Source of the DNA: Portunus trituberculatus
Lineage: Eukaryota; Arthropoda; Malacostraca; Decapoda; Portunidae
DNA length: 64,000 nucleotides
Reading direction: 5' to 3'
NCBI RefSeq assembly: GCF_017591435.1
Contig: NC_059283.1
Location: 6,998,512 to 7,062,511 of the forward strand
This document shows positions 48,810 through 59,719 of this stretch, piece after piece (the first letter of the stretch is position 1; the number at the start of each line of letters is the position of its first letter). Made by a program: the position numbers and the translations under genes. The notes beneath the pieces were generated by a model. The model did no database searches and was not told where the DNA came from. It saw only the letters and a list, made by a program, of their open reading frames with translations.

Positions 48810-50110
48810 CACTATTGATCGGCAATTACCCCCATAAATAACCATAAATAACCAGGATTTAGCCTTTATATATTGTGTGTTTACGAGCGCCGATGAAGCT
48901 TCTCCATTTGCTGTGCCTCCGCCTACCGTGTGTTTGCCTCCCTTCAGTGTTTATTGAGACTTCCTTCCCCCTTCCTTCCTCCTTTCCCATTTCTTTTCCT
49001 CCCCTTTACATTATTCTTAAGTTCCTCCTCGTTATCCTCAACTGATCCGTTTTATCCCTTGATCATCACTTCCATCATCACTTCCATCATCATTTCATTC
49101 TTCAGCAGTAACTTTATCCTCCTCCTCCTCCTCCTTCTCCTCCTCCTTCTGTTCGTAATTATCCTCCTTATAATTTTCTTTACTTGTTTAGTCCATCTCC
49201 TTATTCATTCACGGCCACTCCCTCCTCTAGTAATTATTCTTGATTACTATTATAAATATTATCACCACTGGAAATAAAATTATGCTTGTATCTTCTACTT
49301 TTTTCTCTCCCTCTCTCTCTCCTTAACTATTTTTTTCCTTGCTGTGCTCCTTCCTAATTGCCTTCTCTTCCTCCTCCTCCCCTGCCGGGTTACTAATGTT
49401 TCTCTTCTTCAAGTTACTCCGCAGGATGCATCTCCGGTGGCTGGGACGCTGGCCGGCCGCTACCCAGCCACCCCAGACATTTATCACAAATAATTAAACC
49501 TAAACACTAGTAGATGCATAGCTAAGTAATGGAGCTCCTCTCTCTCACTCTCTTCCACCCTCCATTCTCTATTTTTCTGTCTCTCCCATGTTCCATAATC
49601 TCTGTTGGTATATTAACTCGGCTTTATTTACATTTCCCTTCTGTTTTTAGCCGCCTTCCCTCCCTCCTTATCTCTCGTCCTCTCTGTCTCTCCCTGTCTC
49701 ATCTCCCTCACAAAGTAGCCTCTCTGCCACACCTTCTTTATCACCACATCAAACAGAGGTAATGCATGCCACCTCCCGTGTCTCTGGTATTCAAATAAGC
49801 CCAATTATTTCCTGCATTCACTTGCTTGTTATTGTTGCTACGAGCGTCCCTCACGTGTTTAAAAGGAGAGCACCCCACCCCCCACGAGACCCATTCACTA
49901 TCTCCCTGCTACGTTTGCATTGGTTAATTAGGGCTAAATAATTCAGCCAGCCAACATAACCAGCAGCAGGAAGGGTGTGTGGATTAATACAGCGGGGTTG
50001 GTACCACTGCTCACGCCAGACAGTAGGTGGTACCGCTCATGACGAAGATGGTGAGGATGATAGTGTCTCGCGAGGGTACGACGGTAATAACGATATTGTT
50101 ATGCTATTAC
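48810..50110. other. unique sequence; C/T-rich with short CCT repeat
   Basis: Imperfect (CCT)n at 49112-49150; C/T-rich at 48955-49390 and 49530-49760. Nothing exon-like. Confidence 0.5.
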
Positions 50111-50112
50111 GC

Positions 50113-50139
50113 CTGCTGCTGCTGCTGCTGCTGCTGCTG
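50113..50139. repeat. (CTG)n trinucleotide repeat, 9 units
   Basis: Pure CTG followed by GGTGCTGGTGTTG variants. It lies 97 bp before an (AAC)n tract. Confidence 0.95.
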
Positions 50140-50235
50140 GTGGTGCTGGTGTTGCCTTACTTTTCTTGCTGGGTGTTGTTGATGCTGTTGATTTTTGTTA
50201 TTGATGTTGTTGGTTGTGGTTATGCTGTCATCAAA

Positions 50236-50256
50236 AACAACAACAACAGTAACAAG

Positions 50257-50288
<32 letters not shown>

Positions 50289-50289
50289 A
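50236..50289. repeat. (AAC)n trinucleotide repeat, about 17 units
   Basis: One GTAACAAG interruption near 50249. Confidence 0.95.
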
Positions 50290-50428
50290 CAACATCCATC
50301 GCACTAAAAAAACACGCAAATTCATTACATTAATACACGAAAAACTAATTAAGAGATAGAAAACATGAAAATATAAACAAATCACGAGACAAGTGACACA
50401 AAAATGCAAAAGAAAAGCAACAGGTATT

Positions 50429-50429
<1 letters not shown>

Positions 50430-50490
<61 letters not shown>
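50430..50490. repeat. (GA)n microsatellite, about 30 units
   Basis: Pure run. Confidence 0.98.
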
Positions 50491-50493
<3 letters not shown>

Positions 50494-50572
50494 TAACATG
50501 GCGGTACACTTCCATAGCATCTCTACATTTGCATACAGGAGACACACGCACCAGGTTAATTGTACGAAAGGT

Positions 50573-50578
<6 letters not shown>

Positions 50579-50661
<83 letters not shown>
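50579..50661. repeat. (AG)n microsatellite, about 41 units
   Basis: Pure run; purine-rich sequence continues to about 51060. Confidence 0.99.
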
Positions 50662-50664
<3 letters not shown>

Positions 50665-51067
50665 GGGATGGGGAGAGGGATTAAGTCTGGAATGGTGGGG
50701 GAGAAGAGGAGGAAGAGAGAAAGAGAGGGAGAGATTTGAAGGCCTGGAACCGTGAAAGAGACTCGGGATTAGATGAGACTTGAGAATGGAGGACAAGGGG
50801 GAAGAAAAGAAGCGGCGATGATGACTGGAGAGATAAGAAGATAAAGTGATAAAGCGATGGGGTTTGGGAAAAAATGTGTAGCCAGAAATGAAGAGAAAAA
50901 AAAATTATTGAACTAGGAAAGAAAGACAGTAGATTCTTAAAACATCATTTAGTGCGAGGAAAACTACATAGTATGATGTGTGTGGGATGGAATATACAAG
51001 TTATACAAAATATAAGAAAAGAAACAAGAAAAAGCTAATGATATTAACAATGAAGGTAAATAAGCTT

Positions 51068-51069
<2 letters not shown>
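50662..51069. other. purine-rich non-genic stretch
   Basis: A and G dominate the plus strand; no gene. Confidence 0.6.

Positions 51070-51147
<78 letters not shown>
51070..51147. repeat. (GA)n microsatellite, 39 units
   Basis: Pure run. Confidence 0.98.
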
Positions 51148-51151
<4 letters not shown>

Positions 51152-51210
51152 ATACAGAACCATGTTTGAAGAGAATTACGCAAGCGATAAGAAAAAAAAT
51201 AGTTCTTAAT

Positions 51211-51231
51211 GAGAGAGAGAGAGAGAGAGAG
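51211..51231. repeat. short (GA)n repeat
   Basis: About ten units. Confidence 0.93.
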
Positions 51232-51339
51232 ATGATAAAGGAACATGGACAGCGGGAGAGGAACACGCGGTGGAGGGAGAGGCAGACGGTACAACTCGCA
51301 TGCATGAATACAAAGTCGTTTTAATGGACCGCATACCAT

Positions 51340-53520
51340 TAGCCTATACCCCCTTACCCCTTCACCCCCTCAACCCTACATCCCCCTACCCTGAACCCCT
51401 CCTTTACTCTCCCCTTCCCTTCCTCTAAGCAACACTCGCTTCTATCTCTAGCTTTCTAAACCCCTTTAACTTCTACCCTTCTCTTCCCTACACCATTTTC
51501 TTTCTTTATTTCTTACTAACACTCCTATTTTTTTTTTTCAGATCGTGTTTCTTTAATTCTAAATCACTAAACTTATCCTTTTAGTAATCAAGGACCCCAT
51601 TTTTCCCGTTTACATTTACCTAACTTCAGCAATACTTCCTTGTAAGATTAAAATTCTCACTTTTCTTTTCTTTGGGTCAAATATCCTTCACAAATTCCTG
51701 AAGCGCTACATATACCCTGCAATCCTTCAAGTTAACACTCCTACACCTCATTCTGTGCCCTTCCCTTCCTCAACCTCACAAGGAACAATCGTCTGCATCC
51801 CTCCCTCTTCCTCTCTCTCACTCTCTCTCTCTCAATAAGTTTTGCAATCCGCGCCTTTTTGCGATATCTTGAAGAGTCGGAAACCTGAGCACCTGAGATC
51901 ACGCTGGCTACGTTCCGGCGATGAGTGAAGAGCACTTTCTCGTAATCAGAGTAAAATATGCGCGCAAGACAATAATCAGCTAATCTGGGGAACTGCTCGT
52001 CATTTACTGGTTATGTGCGCCAAATGGTCGAGGCAAGGAGGGGAAAAAATAAAGCCAAAGGATGAATTACTGCCTCTCAATACGAAGCCCACGGCGTTAC
52101 GAAGGCTAATAGCGGGGAGACGCCACTAACGACTCCCCGCCCACCCCGCCCACACACCTCGACACGCCCACCACAGCGGCGCCGGGTTATCATTTCCAAC
52201 ACGCCACAACACCAAAGACGCGGCAATCATAGGAACCAGGCCAGCCAATCCCGCTCTCCCTGCCACAATAGTCCGCCTTAATGTACTCTCCCTGCGACCT
52301 GGGTGAGAGTGACTGACGCCCTCTCACTCCTCTCACTCTAGGTTCAATCCACCCAGCCCTAACATAAGCCTAACCCAATGTATTCAGTCACGCCGCGGTC
52401 TCCAAAGCACATCCAGCATTTCACACAAGCCAGAACAACGACTAATGTCACACGATGCTGGAGGAAAACAAGTGTGTCATTGATTACAAGAGATAGAAAT
52501 TCAACAAGACTATGGTAAGTATTTAGAAACGCTTTGCTCTCTCACCACGACTATTTTCTAAGGCCACGGATGATTAGCTGAGTTCTCAAGAGTGTTTCTT
52601 TAGTAAATAATGTAGAAATCTTGTCAATCTGCCTAGAGAACCGTAAAAACACCTTAAAAACTCGTATAAATTTAGATAAAGCCTTTTGAAATAGTGGAGG
52701 TGAGGCACATAAGTGTTTGAGAATACGAGATTTTTAGATGAATTCACAATGCTTCAATATTACCAGGTGTGTCTTTACTGACGTCCCCTCATGATTGCGT
52801 TAGTGAGAGGGAGAGTGATAGAGTGAGAGGGACAGACATTCATTTCGTATTGACATGTTAACAGCCTGCAAAGTGAGAGTGAAGGGAGAGAAGGTCATGG
52901 ATGGAAGAGAGAGGAAAAGATCATGGATAGAATGGAGGCATTTAGGGTCATCTTGAGGGGTCAGAAGGGAAGAGGTCAGAATGAAGTAATAAAAGCAAAA
53001 AGGGATATAAGTTGTCGAATCGCGGGTGGAATATTAAAACCCAAGAGTGAAAATATATTACAGAAATCACAGCGCGCTAATTATGTAAAGTGTGACCTGT
53101 CAAAAGACACACAAGGCACCTAAAGAAAACGAGGAGGGGAGAAGGAGAATGAGAGAGAGAGAGAGGGAGGAGAGAACGAAAACCCAGCAGACAAAGACAT
53201 AGACAAAGACTAAGACACAGCATAAAACATAATGAATAAGACAGCTATAAAGAGAAAAACATGAGCATACAGGTACTACGTGGGTTTCTCCTCTCTTACC
53301 TGTCCCACCTGCACCTGGCCCCCTCCCAACCTGCCCACCTCTCTCACCTCTCCCAGGATCCCTCCGTCAACACTCGGGGGTCCACTCAGTGTCCTCCAAG
53401 TGGCCATTGAGTTGTCTCTGCCCTGACCGTCTCGTTATTGAAACTAGCACTTGAGCCTTGTTTAAGAATTTCCTTCCTTTAACCCAGAGTTGAATCGTCG
53501 GGCTGGGCAAATGGCAGACT
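51340..53520. other. long microsatellite-free unique stretch
   Basis: More than 2.1 kb without a tract longer than about 12 units. C-rich at 51340-51430; balanced at 51840-52480; purine-rich at 52800-53260. Donor consensus ATG/GTAAGTAT lies at 52513-52514 on the plus strand. A strong pyrimidine tract ending in CTCTCCCAG lies at 53347-53355 on the plus strand. Neither pairs into a supported exon. Confidence 0.35.
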
Positions 53521-53523
53521 CAT

Positions 53524-53524
<1 letters not shown>

Positions 53525-53584
<60 letters not shown>
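53525..53584. repeat. (GT)n microsatellite, 30 units
   Basis: Left arm of an inverted pair with the CA tract that begins 19 bp downstream. Confidence 0.98.
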
Positions 53585-53585
<1 letters not shown>

Positions 53586-53603
53586 GAATAATATTCATCG
53601 TCA

Positions 53604-53645
53604 TACACACACACGCACACACACACCCACACAGACACAGACACA

Positions 53646-53711
<66 letters not shown>
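53604..53711. repeat. (CA)n microsatellite, interrupted at left, pure at right
   Basis: CG, CC and GA variants to about 53649, then a pure run of about 31 units. Complementary to the GT tract at 53525-53584. Confidence 0.97.
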
Positions 53712-53714
<3 letters not shown>

Positions 53715-53717
<3 letters not shown>

Positions 53718-54480
53718 TACCAGACTTGTCCTTATAAACAGTAACAAGCAAGGTAAGAAAACAATAGGAATAAGTAGGAGGAGGGTGGCGAGAAGGAAGC
53801 AGGTGGAGGGAGCATGCTGACTCAAGGTGGAGGGTCGGCCGAAGAGGGTTGGGGAGCGTGGCGGAGAGGAGGAGAGGAGCGGGAAGGGAATCAAGGAAGG
53901 AGAAGCAGCAGAAGGAGCAGCAGCAGCGGTGAGTAGACGGCGGCTGCATGGACTGTGGCGGTGGCGGCGGAGGTGGTGGCAGTGGCGGTGTTGGCTGCGG
54001 GTTTATGTGAGCAGACCGCCTGCCCGCCCGCCCTGCCAGCCATCCCAGCCAGCCAACAGCCAGCCAGCCAGCCAGGCCGAGGCGGCGGCAGGCCGGTTGC
54101 CGCCTTCCTCCCAGCACTCAGTATTCCGCCAGCGTCCACTCACCGCTGGACTGCGATAAAGATCAACCCTGTGTCCGGCCGGCAATTAGGCACATCTGAA
54201 GGTCATTAGAGCCCCTGGTATCACCCTTGCGGACGGGGAGCGCAGGAGCGTAATCTGCATGCGGGTGTTGGCGGCGGGATGCGGCAGTGTTCCGCCCCGG
54301 AGCAAGGTACACCCATGCCATCTTGCAAAAATGGTAAGTTGCGATTCAGCCGCTGCAAGCCAGGGTTAGCCGTAGCGGAGTAATGAATAAAACTCATTAT
54401 ATCTTGTAGCGGACAACACAAGTGGGGCCGAGCCTGCGACGGGGCCAGGGGCTTCACAGGTAGTCAGAGGGACGAGGGAC
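53715..54480. other. unique GC-rich patch, possible regulatory or exonic sequence
   Basis: GGA/GGT-rich at 53780-54000; (CAGC)n words at 54035-54077; then 54170-54400 is balanced. In that part a 34-codon plus frame (54279-54383) starts MRQCSAPEQGTPMPSCKNGK, and ATG/GTAAGTTG at 54333-54334 matches a donor. Minus-strand frames are open as well, so neither strand is favoured. Confidence 0.25.
54035..54077. repeat. imperfect (CAGC)n tetramer repeat
   Basis: CAGC units with CATC and CAAC variants. Confidence 0.85.
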
Positions 54481-54510
54481 AGAGGAGGATGGGAGGTGAG
54501 GTGAGTGGTG

Positions 54511-54512
<2 letters not shown>

Positions 54513-54599
<87 letters not shown>
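54513..54599. repeat. (GA)n microsatellite, 43 units
   Basis: Pure run. Confidence 0.99.
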
Positions 54600-54601
<2 letters not shown>

Positions 54602-55077
54602 AAACAAAGAACCAGACTGGAATCAAAGGGAATGAAAGGAATAACGACGAGACGAACGATAAAAACAGATTCGGAGACATGGAAGAGTGTCGGGCAGGAG
54701 GCGAGGAAGCGAAGAGGCGAGGCGGCGAGGCGGCGAGGAGGCGCAGTACTCATAAACCACTCGGGCGAAAACGTAGCACATGATCCGATTCACCACCACG
54801 CACCACGCACCGCTTCCCGAAGGTCACCGCGATGGACAGCACGACGAACAACACAGAAAAACAAAACAACATGACAAAACAAAGCAAAAACACTAGAAAA
54901 ATAGAACACTGACTAAATAACTAGACGAAATGACAGACAGACTGATAAATATGGTTGGATCTGGCCTTGTATAGGACAAAAATAAAAACAAGGAAATAAA
55001 CAAAATCAGAATATTAAAGAAATGAAATGAGAGATGGCTAAAAAAATATCGAAAGGGAAGTAAAATAAAATTAGATG

Positions 55078-55083
<6 letters not shown>
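54600..55083. other. unique A-rich sequence, no gene seen
   Basis: Short GGCGA repeats at 54712-54740; otherwise nothing. Confidence 0.5.

Positions 55084-55134
<51 letters not shown>
55084..55134. repeat. (AG)n microsatellite, about 25 units
   Basis: Pure run; inverted relative to the TC tract at 55286-55348. Confidence 0.98.
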
Positions 55135-55138
<4 letters not shown>

Positions 55139-55282
55139 AAAACAACACCATCCCATGCACCGTTCGTATCATTCTTCTCCCTTACAATACCGATACTTGT
55201 GTTCATTTAAGTTCACTGTGGCAATAAACGTTCTGGGTGTTACGTGGATGAGTGGGAGGGTAGGTAAGTAGTGGGTTAGTAG

Positions 55283-55285
<3 letters not shown>

Positions 55286-55348
<63 letters not shown>
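55286..55348. repeat. (CT)n microsatellite, about 31 units
   Basis: Pure run. Confidence 0.98.
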
Positions 55349-55352
<4 letters not shown>

Positions 55353-55494
55353 AGACCCACAGTGAGGAAGACAGCCGCGGATCTTTCTCTCTGTGGGTCT
55401 GCTTGGCTCAATACAACACGTCACTTAATCTGAAAAGCTTCGTGAACACATGGGCACTTCCACCTCTTAGATGCGTCCATTAACTGCATTCGCC

Positions 55495-55518
55495 GACCAA
55501 CTGGCAGACACACACACA

Positions 55519-55579
<61 letters not shown>

Positions 55580-55600
55580 CAACTGGCAGACACACACACA

Positions 55601-55674
<74 letters not shown>
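55495..55674. repeat. tandem duplication of a whole microsatellite cassette
   Basis: Copy 1 (55495-55576) and copy 2 (55577-55674) each read GACCAACTGGCAGACACA, (CA)n, CTCTCTTTC, (TC)n. The unique leader is identical in both; only the length of the TC run differs (about 26 against 34 units). Confidence 0.96.
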
Positions 55675-55678
<4 letters not shown>

Positions 55679-55721
55679 ATTCCGCCATTCGAAGCCATGC
55701 AGAGGCTACAAGTATCGGCTA

Positions 55722-55758
55722 TTTTTTTTTTTTTTTTTTTTCTTTTTTTTTTTTTTTT
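55722..55758. repeat. poly(T) tract with one C
   Basis: About 36 T interrupted once. It could be the tail of a minus-strand retroposed sequence, but no body is recognisable to its right. Confidence 0.9.
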
Positions 55759-55759
55759 A

Positions 55760-56610
55760 CTCCATCGGGCATTTCTCGGAGAGGGATCTGCGGGAGCGGC
55801 TAACAGGGCGAGGGTAATCTGGACGCGTCAAATGGAACTCTGTCATCCGTCACCGTGGATAGAGGTGTGGGCGTCTGGGGTAAAGAGGGATGGGAGGTGA
55901 GGGGTAGGAAGTGGGTGTGAGGGGAGGCACAGGGAGGGACACAGGGAAGCTGCAACCTGAACCCATTAGACTTAGGGAACGCAAACTCCCACAAACACTT
56001 ATGTCCCTCGTGGCTGTGCTGGTCCAGGCTGGTCCAGAGACGGGAACTGTGACGGTACTTGTAGGTGGTTCAGGGATTCTTATCTCCACCCCTGGACCGG
56101 TTTTGGGGCAGAAAAGTATAAATGGGACCAGATCGCGAGGGGGCCGGTGGGTGTTGCCTCTATATAGCTCTCACACGCTCCCAGTCTGAGCCCGGCGGAG
56201 CAAGCTGCAATGCCTGGACTCATCCGCTTGCCTCACAGAATTAGTCTTATCTCCTGACACTTCCCAACATAATCCTCCTTGCATCACCGTGGGAGGATGC
56301 GTCCACTGAAACTCCGGACGCTGGTTAGGTAGACGCGGTGGGCTGGCATCGTGAGTTTCACCCTATACCACCTGTCCAAACCACACCAGCCCGCACCTGT
56401 GTATCGGAACAACCCAAGTGTGCCATGACCAAAATATGTTAGAGGGGAAAAATACCATAATCATGACACCTGGGTTTTGTGGTGCTATGGGTTAGGAAAC
56501 ATCTAAACATCTAAACGCACCCGTATCATTTGGCGACTATTTTTAAGAATGTTTAAATTTCCATCGTTGAAAATAAGTAAAAAAAGGCATTCTAGTCTCG
56601 AGGTGTCTGT
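55760..56610. other. unique GC-balanced sequence, no supported gene
   Basis: G-rich words at 55870-55935. A TATATA-like CTATATAGC at 56159-56167 lies in CG-containing sequence. No exon is delimited. Confidence 0.4.

Positions 56611-56615
<5 letters not shown>

Positions 56616-56679
<64 letters not shown>
56616..56679. repeat. (GT)n microsatellite, 32 units
   Basis: Pure run. Confidence 0.98.
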
Positions 56680-56681
<2 letters not shown>

Positions 56682-56975
56682 CCGGGCAGTCAACACGCGA
56701 GGAATGGAGCACAAGGAACACGAGGGTGACGCAAGGAGAGGCGGTGAAATGAACACAGGTTCTGTCCGCCCACCCCAATGCTGTACCGCACCTGACATAC
56801 AGCCGCGCTGCACGACAGACGCCCCACAGAACACAGCACAGGTCACGCATGAAGCAAAAAATACAACTCGCACTCACAATAAAGAGGGAAAAAACAGACA
56901 GCAGATTCGCAACCAGTGCAACACAATGTACTTTATAAACCGAGTCTCAGGAGCGCCTTGGAACTGACAATTGAT

Positions 56976-56976
<1 letters not shown>

Positions 56977-57068
<92 letters not shown>
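56977..57068. repeat. (CT)n microsatellite, 46 units
   Basis: Pure run. Confidence 0.99.
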
Positions 57069-57069
<1 letters not shown>

Positions 57070-57072
<3 letters not shown>

Positions 57073-58276
57073 GTGGCTGTTACTTTCTACTAGTCTGTTA
57101 TCTGTATCTGTTTGCCTTTCTGTCAATTTTAAGCTATCTTATTATCTATGTATATAGTTTATAAAAGATAAATTCCTTATATTTTACTCCTTCCACTGTT
57201 TCTCTGTCCTACCCTCACCGCCTTCCACACACATCATCTGCTCATAAACCACTACATATACACAAGCTTTCTCTATACTCATACTCTTCCCTCCCTTGTA
57301 TCAGGCGGTAATCAGTAGCAAGCCGTACCACGCAATACTAAGCCAGTACCACCAGCAAATACTACAAAACAAATAGCGGAGGTAAAACAACAGGACAGAC
57401 ACGAGGGAAGGACTAACGATGGAGTAACATGAGCACCGTGACAACACAAGGCCAAGGTTGGGAGGATACATCACTTGAAGTATTCCCTGCCAGATTACTT
57501 TGATGGCCTTGACGCGTGGCCAACATGTGGGTCTCTGCATGGCCGCGCTGCCTCACCTCACCCAGCGCCGCACAAATAATAGTTTCATGCGAGTTGTGAG
57601 TCTGTGGTGTACCATTGCACGTGTTGTTTTGGTTTGTATTGAAAATTAATTGCTACTGGACAGATTTTAATGTTTCCTATAGTTTTTTTTTTTTTTTTTT
57701 GTTGGTGAAAATATCTTTATCAGGATTGTGAGTCGGTTATATAATACCATGATATGCATTGCTATTATGAAGGATGTGCAGGTAAACTTGCTTAATTGTC
57801 ATCTCTCGCTGCAACACTTTTGCACATTACTGTTAAATATTATTTTTTATGAGTATTACTTCACGCTGTATTTTGCATCAAATAGGGTACAATTGACATG
57901 TCTCTTACAGGTACTTTTTTTATTGAAAACTTGGTGATTTTATCCAATATATTAATTTTCTTAACTATTTGCCCAGTGCAACATTGTAGAGATTGCATCT
58001 TCAATTCAAATATATTAAATAACAGCTAAATAGTTTATATATCCTTTACATACATTTTTTTTTTCTTAACATGACTTCGGTATATTTGTTTGTACACCGG
58101 ACCTGCTTATCACTGGCTTGGTTAGGGCACGTAGCCGCCACAATTACCCCGCCAGTCCTCTTAGTCAGTCAAGGCAAGACGTATCACACCGCAGCACGCG
58201 CCACGCAGCGGGGGAGGCGCTGATGAGACGAGCACAACACACAGGACACTCAGGCATCAACCACAGCCAGTACGTA

Positions 58277-58279
<3 letters not shown>
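57070..58279. other. unique sequence with poly(T) and AT-rich part
   Basis: T18 at 57683-57700; AT-rich from 57610 to 58080. A 79-residue minus frame at 57301-57540 turns hydrophobic in its second half and has no splice support. Confidence 0.45.

Positions 58280-58324
<45 letters not shown>
58280..58324. repeat. (GT)n microsatellite, about 22 units
   Basis: Left arm of an inverted pair with 58405-58452. Confidence 0.98.
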
Positions 58325-58328
<4 letters not shown>

Positions 58329-58403
58329 ATGGACTCGACATTAAAATCTCTCCCGTCCTTTGAGAAATCACGGAACACGCTAGCGTCAATTTAAACACAG
58401 TGT

Positions 58404-58404
<1 letters not shown>

Positions 58405-58452
<48 letters not shown>
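58405..58452. repeat. (CA)n microsatellite, 24 units
   Basis: Right arm of the inverted pair; spacer of 80 bp. Confidence 0.98.
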
Positions 58453-58455
<3 letters not shown>

Positions 58456-58499
58456 GACACACAGGTATACATACGCACACATACACGCACGAACAAACA

Positions 58500-59390
58500 C
58501 CGGGCATTTTAATCTAGTATTGTAATTAACTTTTCAATCTGACTGTTATCAAATTTTGACAACATTTCGTCTAAATATTTAGTATAGGTTTTTTTTTATT
58601 GCCTAGCCTGTCGCCGGTCCCTCGCATTGCATCGACACGCGACGAGAAATAATGAATAAAAATAAAATCCCAGTATAATTTAATCTGCATTGTCTCCACA
58701 CAGCCGCGGGGAGACAGCAACGTTCCTCTTCCTGACAGAGGCCAATATCCATCGTTATCTCAAGTTTAATTAGCAACACACGCAAAAAAACTGCCTTCCC
58801 ATTAGCCAACATCATCAAAATAAACAACAGAATAATCGAGGTGGCAACTGTACTGCTCTCGAGCCTTATACGAGAATGTTTGCTTTGATTTTTCACTTAT
58901 ATCGCCGAGGAAATTACTCTTCTAGTCTTTATCTTTTCTTCTTCAAGTCGTTAGTGTCTAAAAACTTAAGCCCAAGAAGTAAATATACAACGTCAGTTTA
59001 TTAAAGTAACACTTGAACATCTGGCTAAGTATCAAAGCACACACTGTATTGAATGGTTAAGCTACACAACGAGAATCATTAGATATCAAATTAGCATTCA
59101 AATGTTTTACGTGTGAGCAAAGACGAAAGAGAGAAAGGAGCGTCTTGTATGTCTGAGTGAATGCTTCTCTCCCGTCCACCCTTACACCGCCCCTAATTAC
59201 CTGTGCTTGCCTGCCCACCTCCTGCATGCATAAAGGGCATCTTGTGCACGAATGCATGCATATTAATCAGCTCTCGCTCAGAGGGAAAACAAACAAGTGG
59301 ACGAAATTAATGCAAGACTAAATACACGTGTCAACAGTGTCGTCCTCCTTGAACAGCTTAACTGCGACTCGATAGTGGTGTAAAAAAATG
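58500..59390. other. unique patch with TAAT-rich segments
   Basis: Microsatellite-free. TTTAATTAGC at 58768-58777 and other TAAT words at 58650-58850. No supported exon. Confidence 0.25.
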
Positions 59391-59393
59391 ACT

Positions 59394-59705
59394 TTATTCG
59401 CTTCCCCTTCGCAGTCCAGACCACCACGATGGCCCATACATGAAGTTAAAACCCACATAAAAGTCCGCCACGCAGCACTCGTGAATGAACGCAAGGGGGA
59501 ATTGAAATGCCTCTAAAAAACACAGGATCAAGATCAGCGGATGGCGGACGGAAGAGTTCACACAAAACCCACACAGTTCATGCATCTGGCACGCCGGCAG
59601 CTTCATGAGGAGATAACAGACCGCAGACAGCCGGTCTTCCCCCAAGACTTTCCTGAGGGTGTCCTGGCCGCCAGTCCCTTCTAGCGGTGCCCTGTGGTGT
59701 GTCCC
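59394..59705 (-). CDS. weak candidate 3'-terminal exon, strand ambiguous
   Basis: On the minus strand an acceptor-like CTGTCACTGCCCAG ends at 59706. The frame is then open for 103 codons and reads DTLRKVLGEDRLSAVCYLLM, then KLPACQMHELCGFCV. Its TAA stop (59396-59394) lies within AATAAA at 59398-59393, which could serve as the polyadenylation signal. The second half is hydrophobic and Cys-rich, unlike a real C-terminus. Against it, the plus strand carries a 47-codon ATG ORF at 59541-59684 (starts MADGRVHTKPTQF, later HLARRQLHEEITDRRQPVF) that is more hydrophilic. At most one is real, and a conserved non-coding element would explain both. No family recognised. Confidence 0.2.
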   Translation of the reverse strand, partial: GTHHRAPLEGTGGQDTLRKVLGEDRLSAVCYLLMKLPACQMHELCGFCVNSSVRHPLILILCFLEAFQFPLAFIHECCVADFYVGFNFMYGPSWWSGLRRGSE

Positions 59706-59719
59706 CTGGGCAGTGACAG

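Noticed and set aside
50107..50796. 229-residue minus-strand open frame with poly-Gln end
   Set aside because: The Ser-Leu, Val and Gln runs are translations of (GA)n, (AAC)n and (CTG)n tracts.
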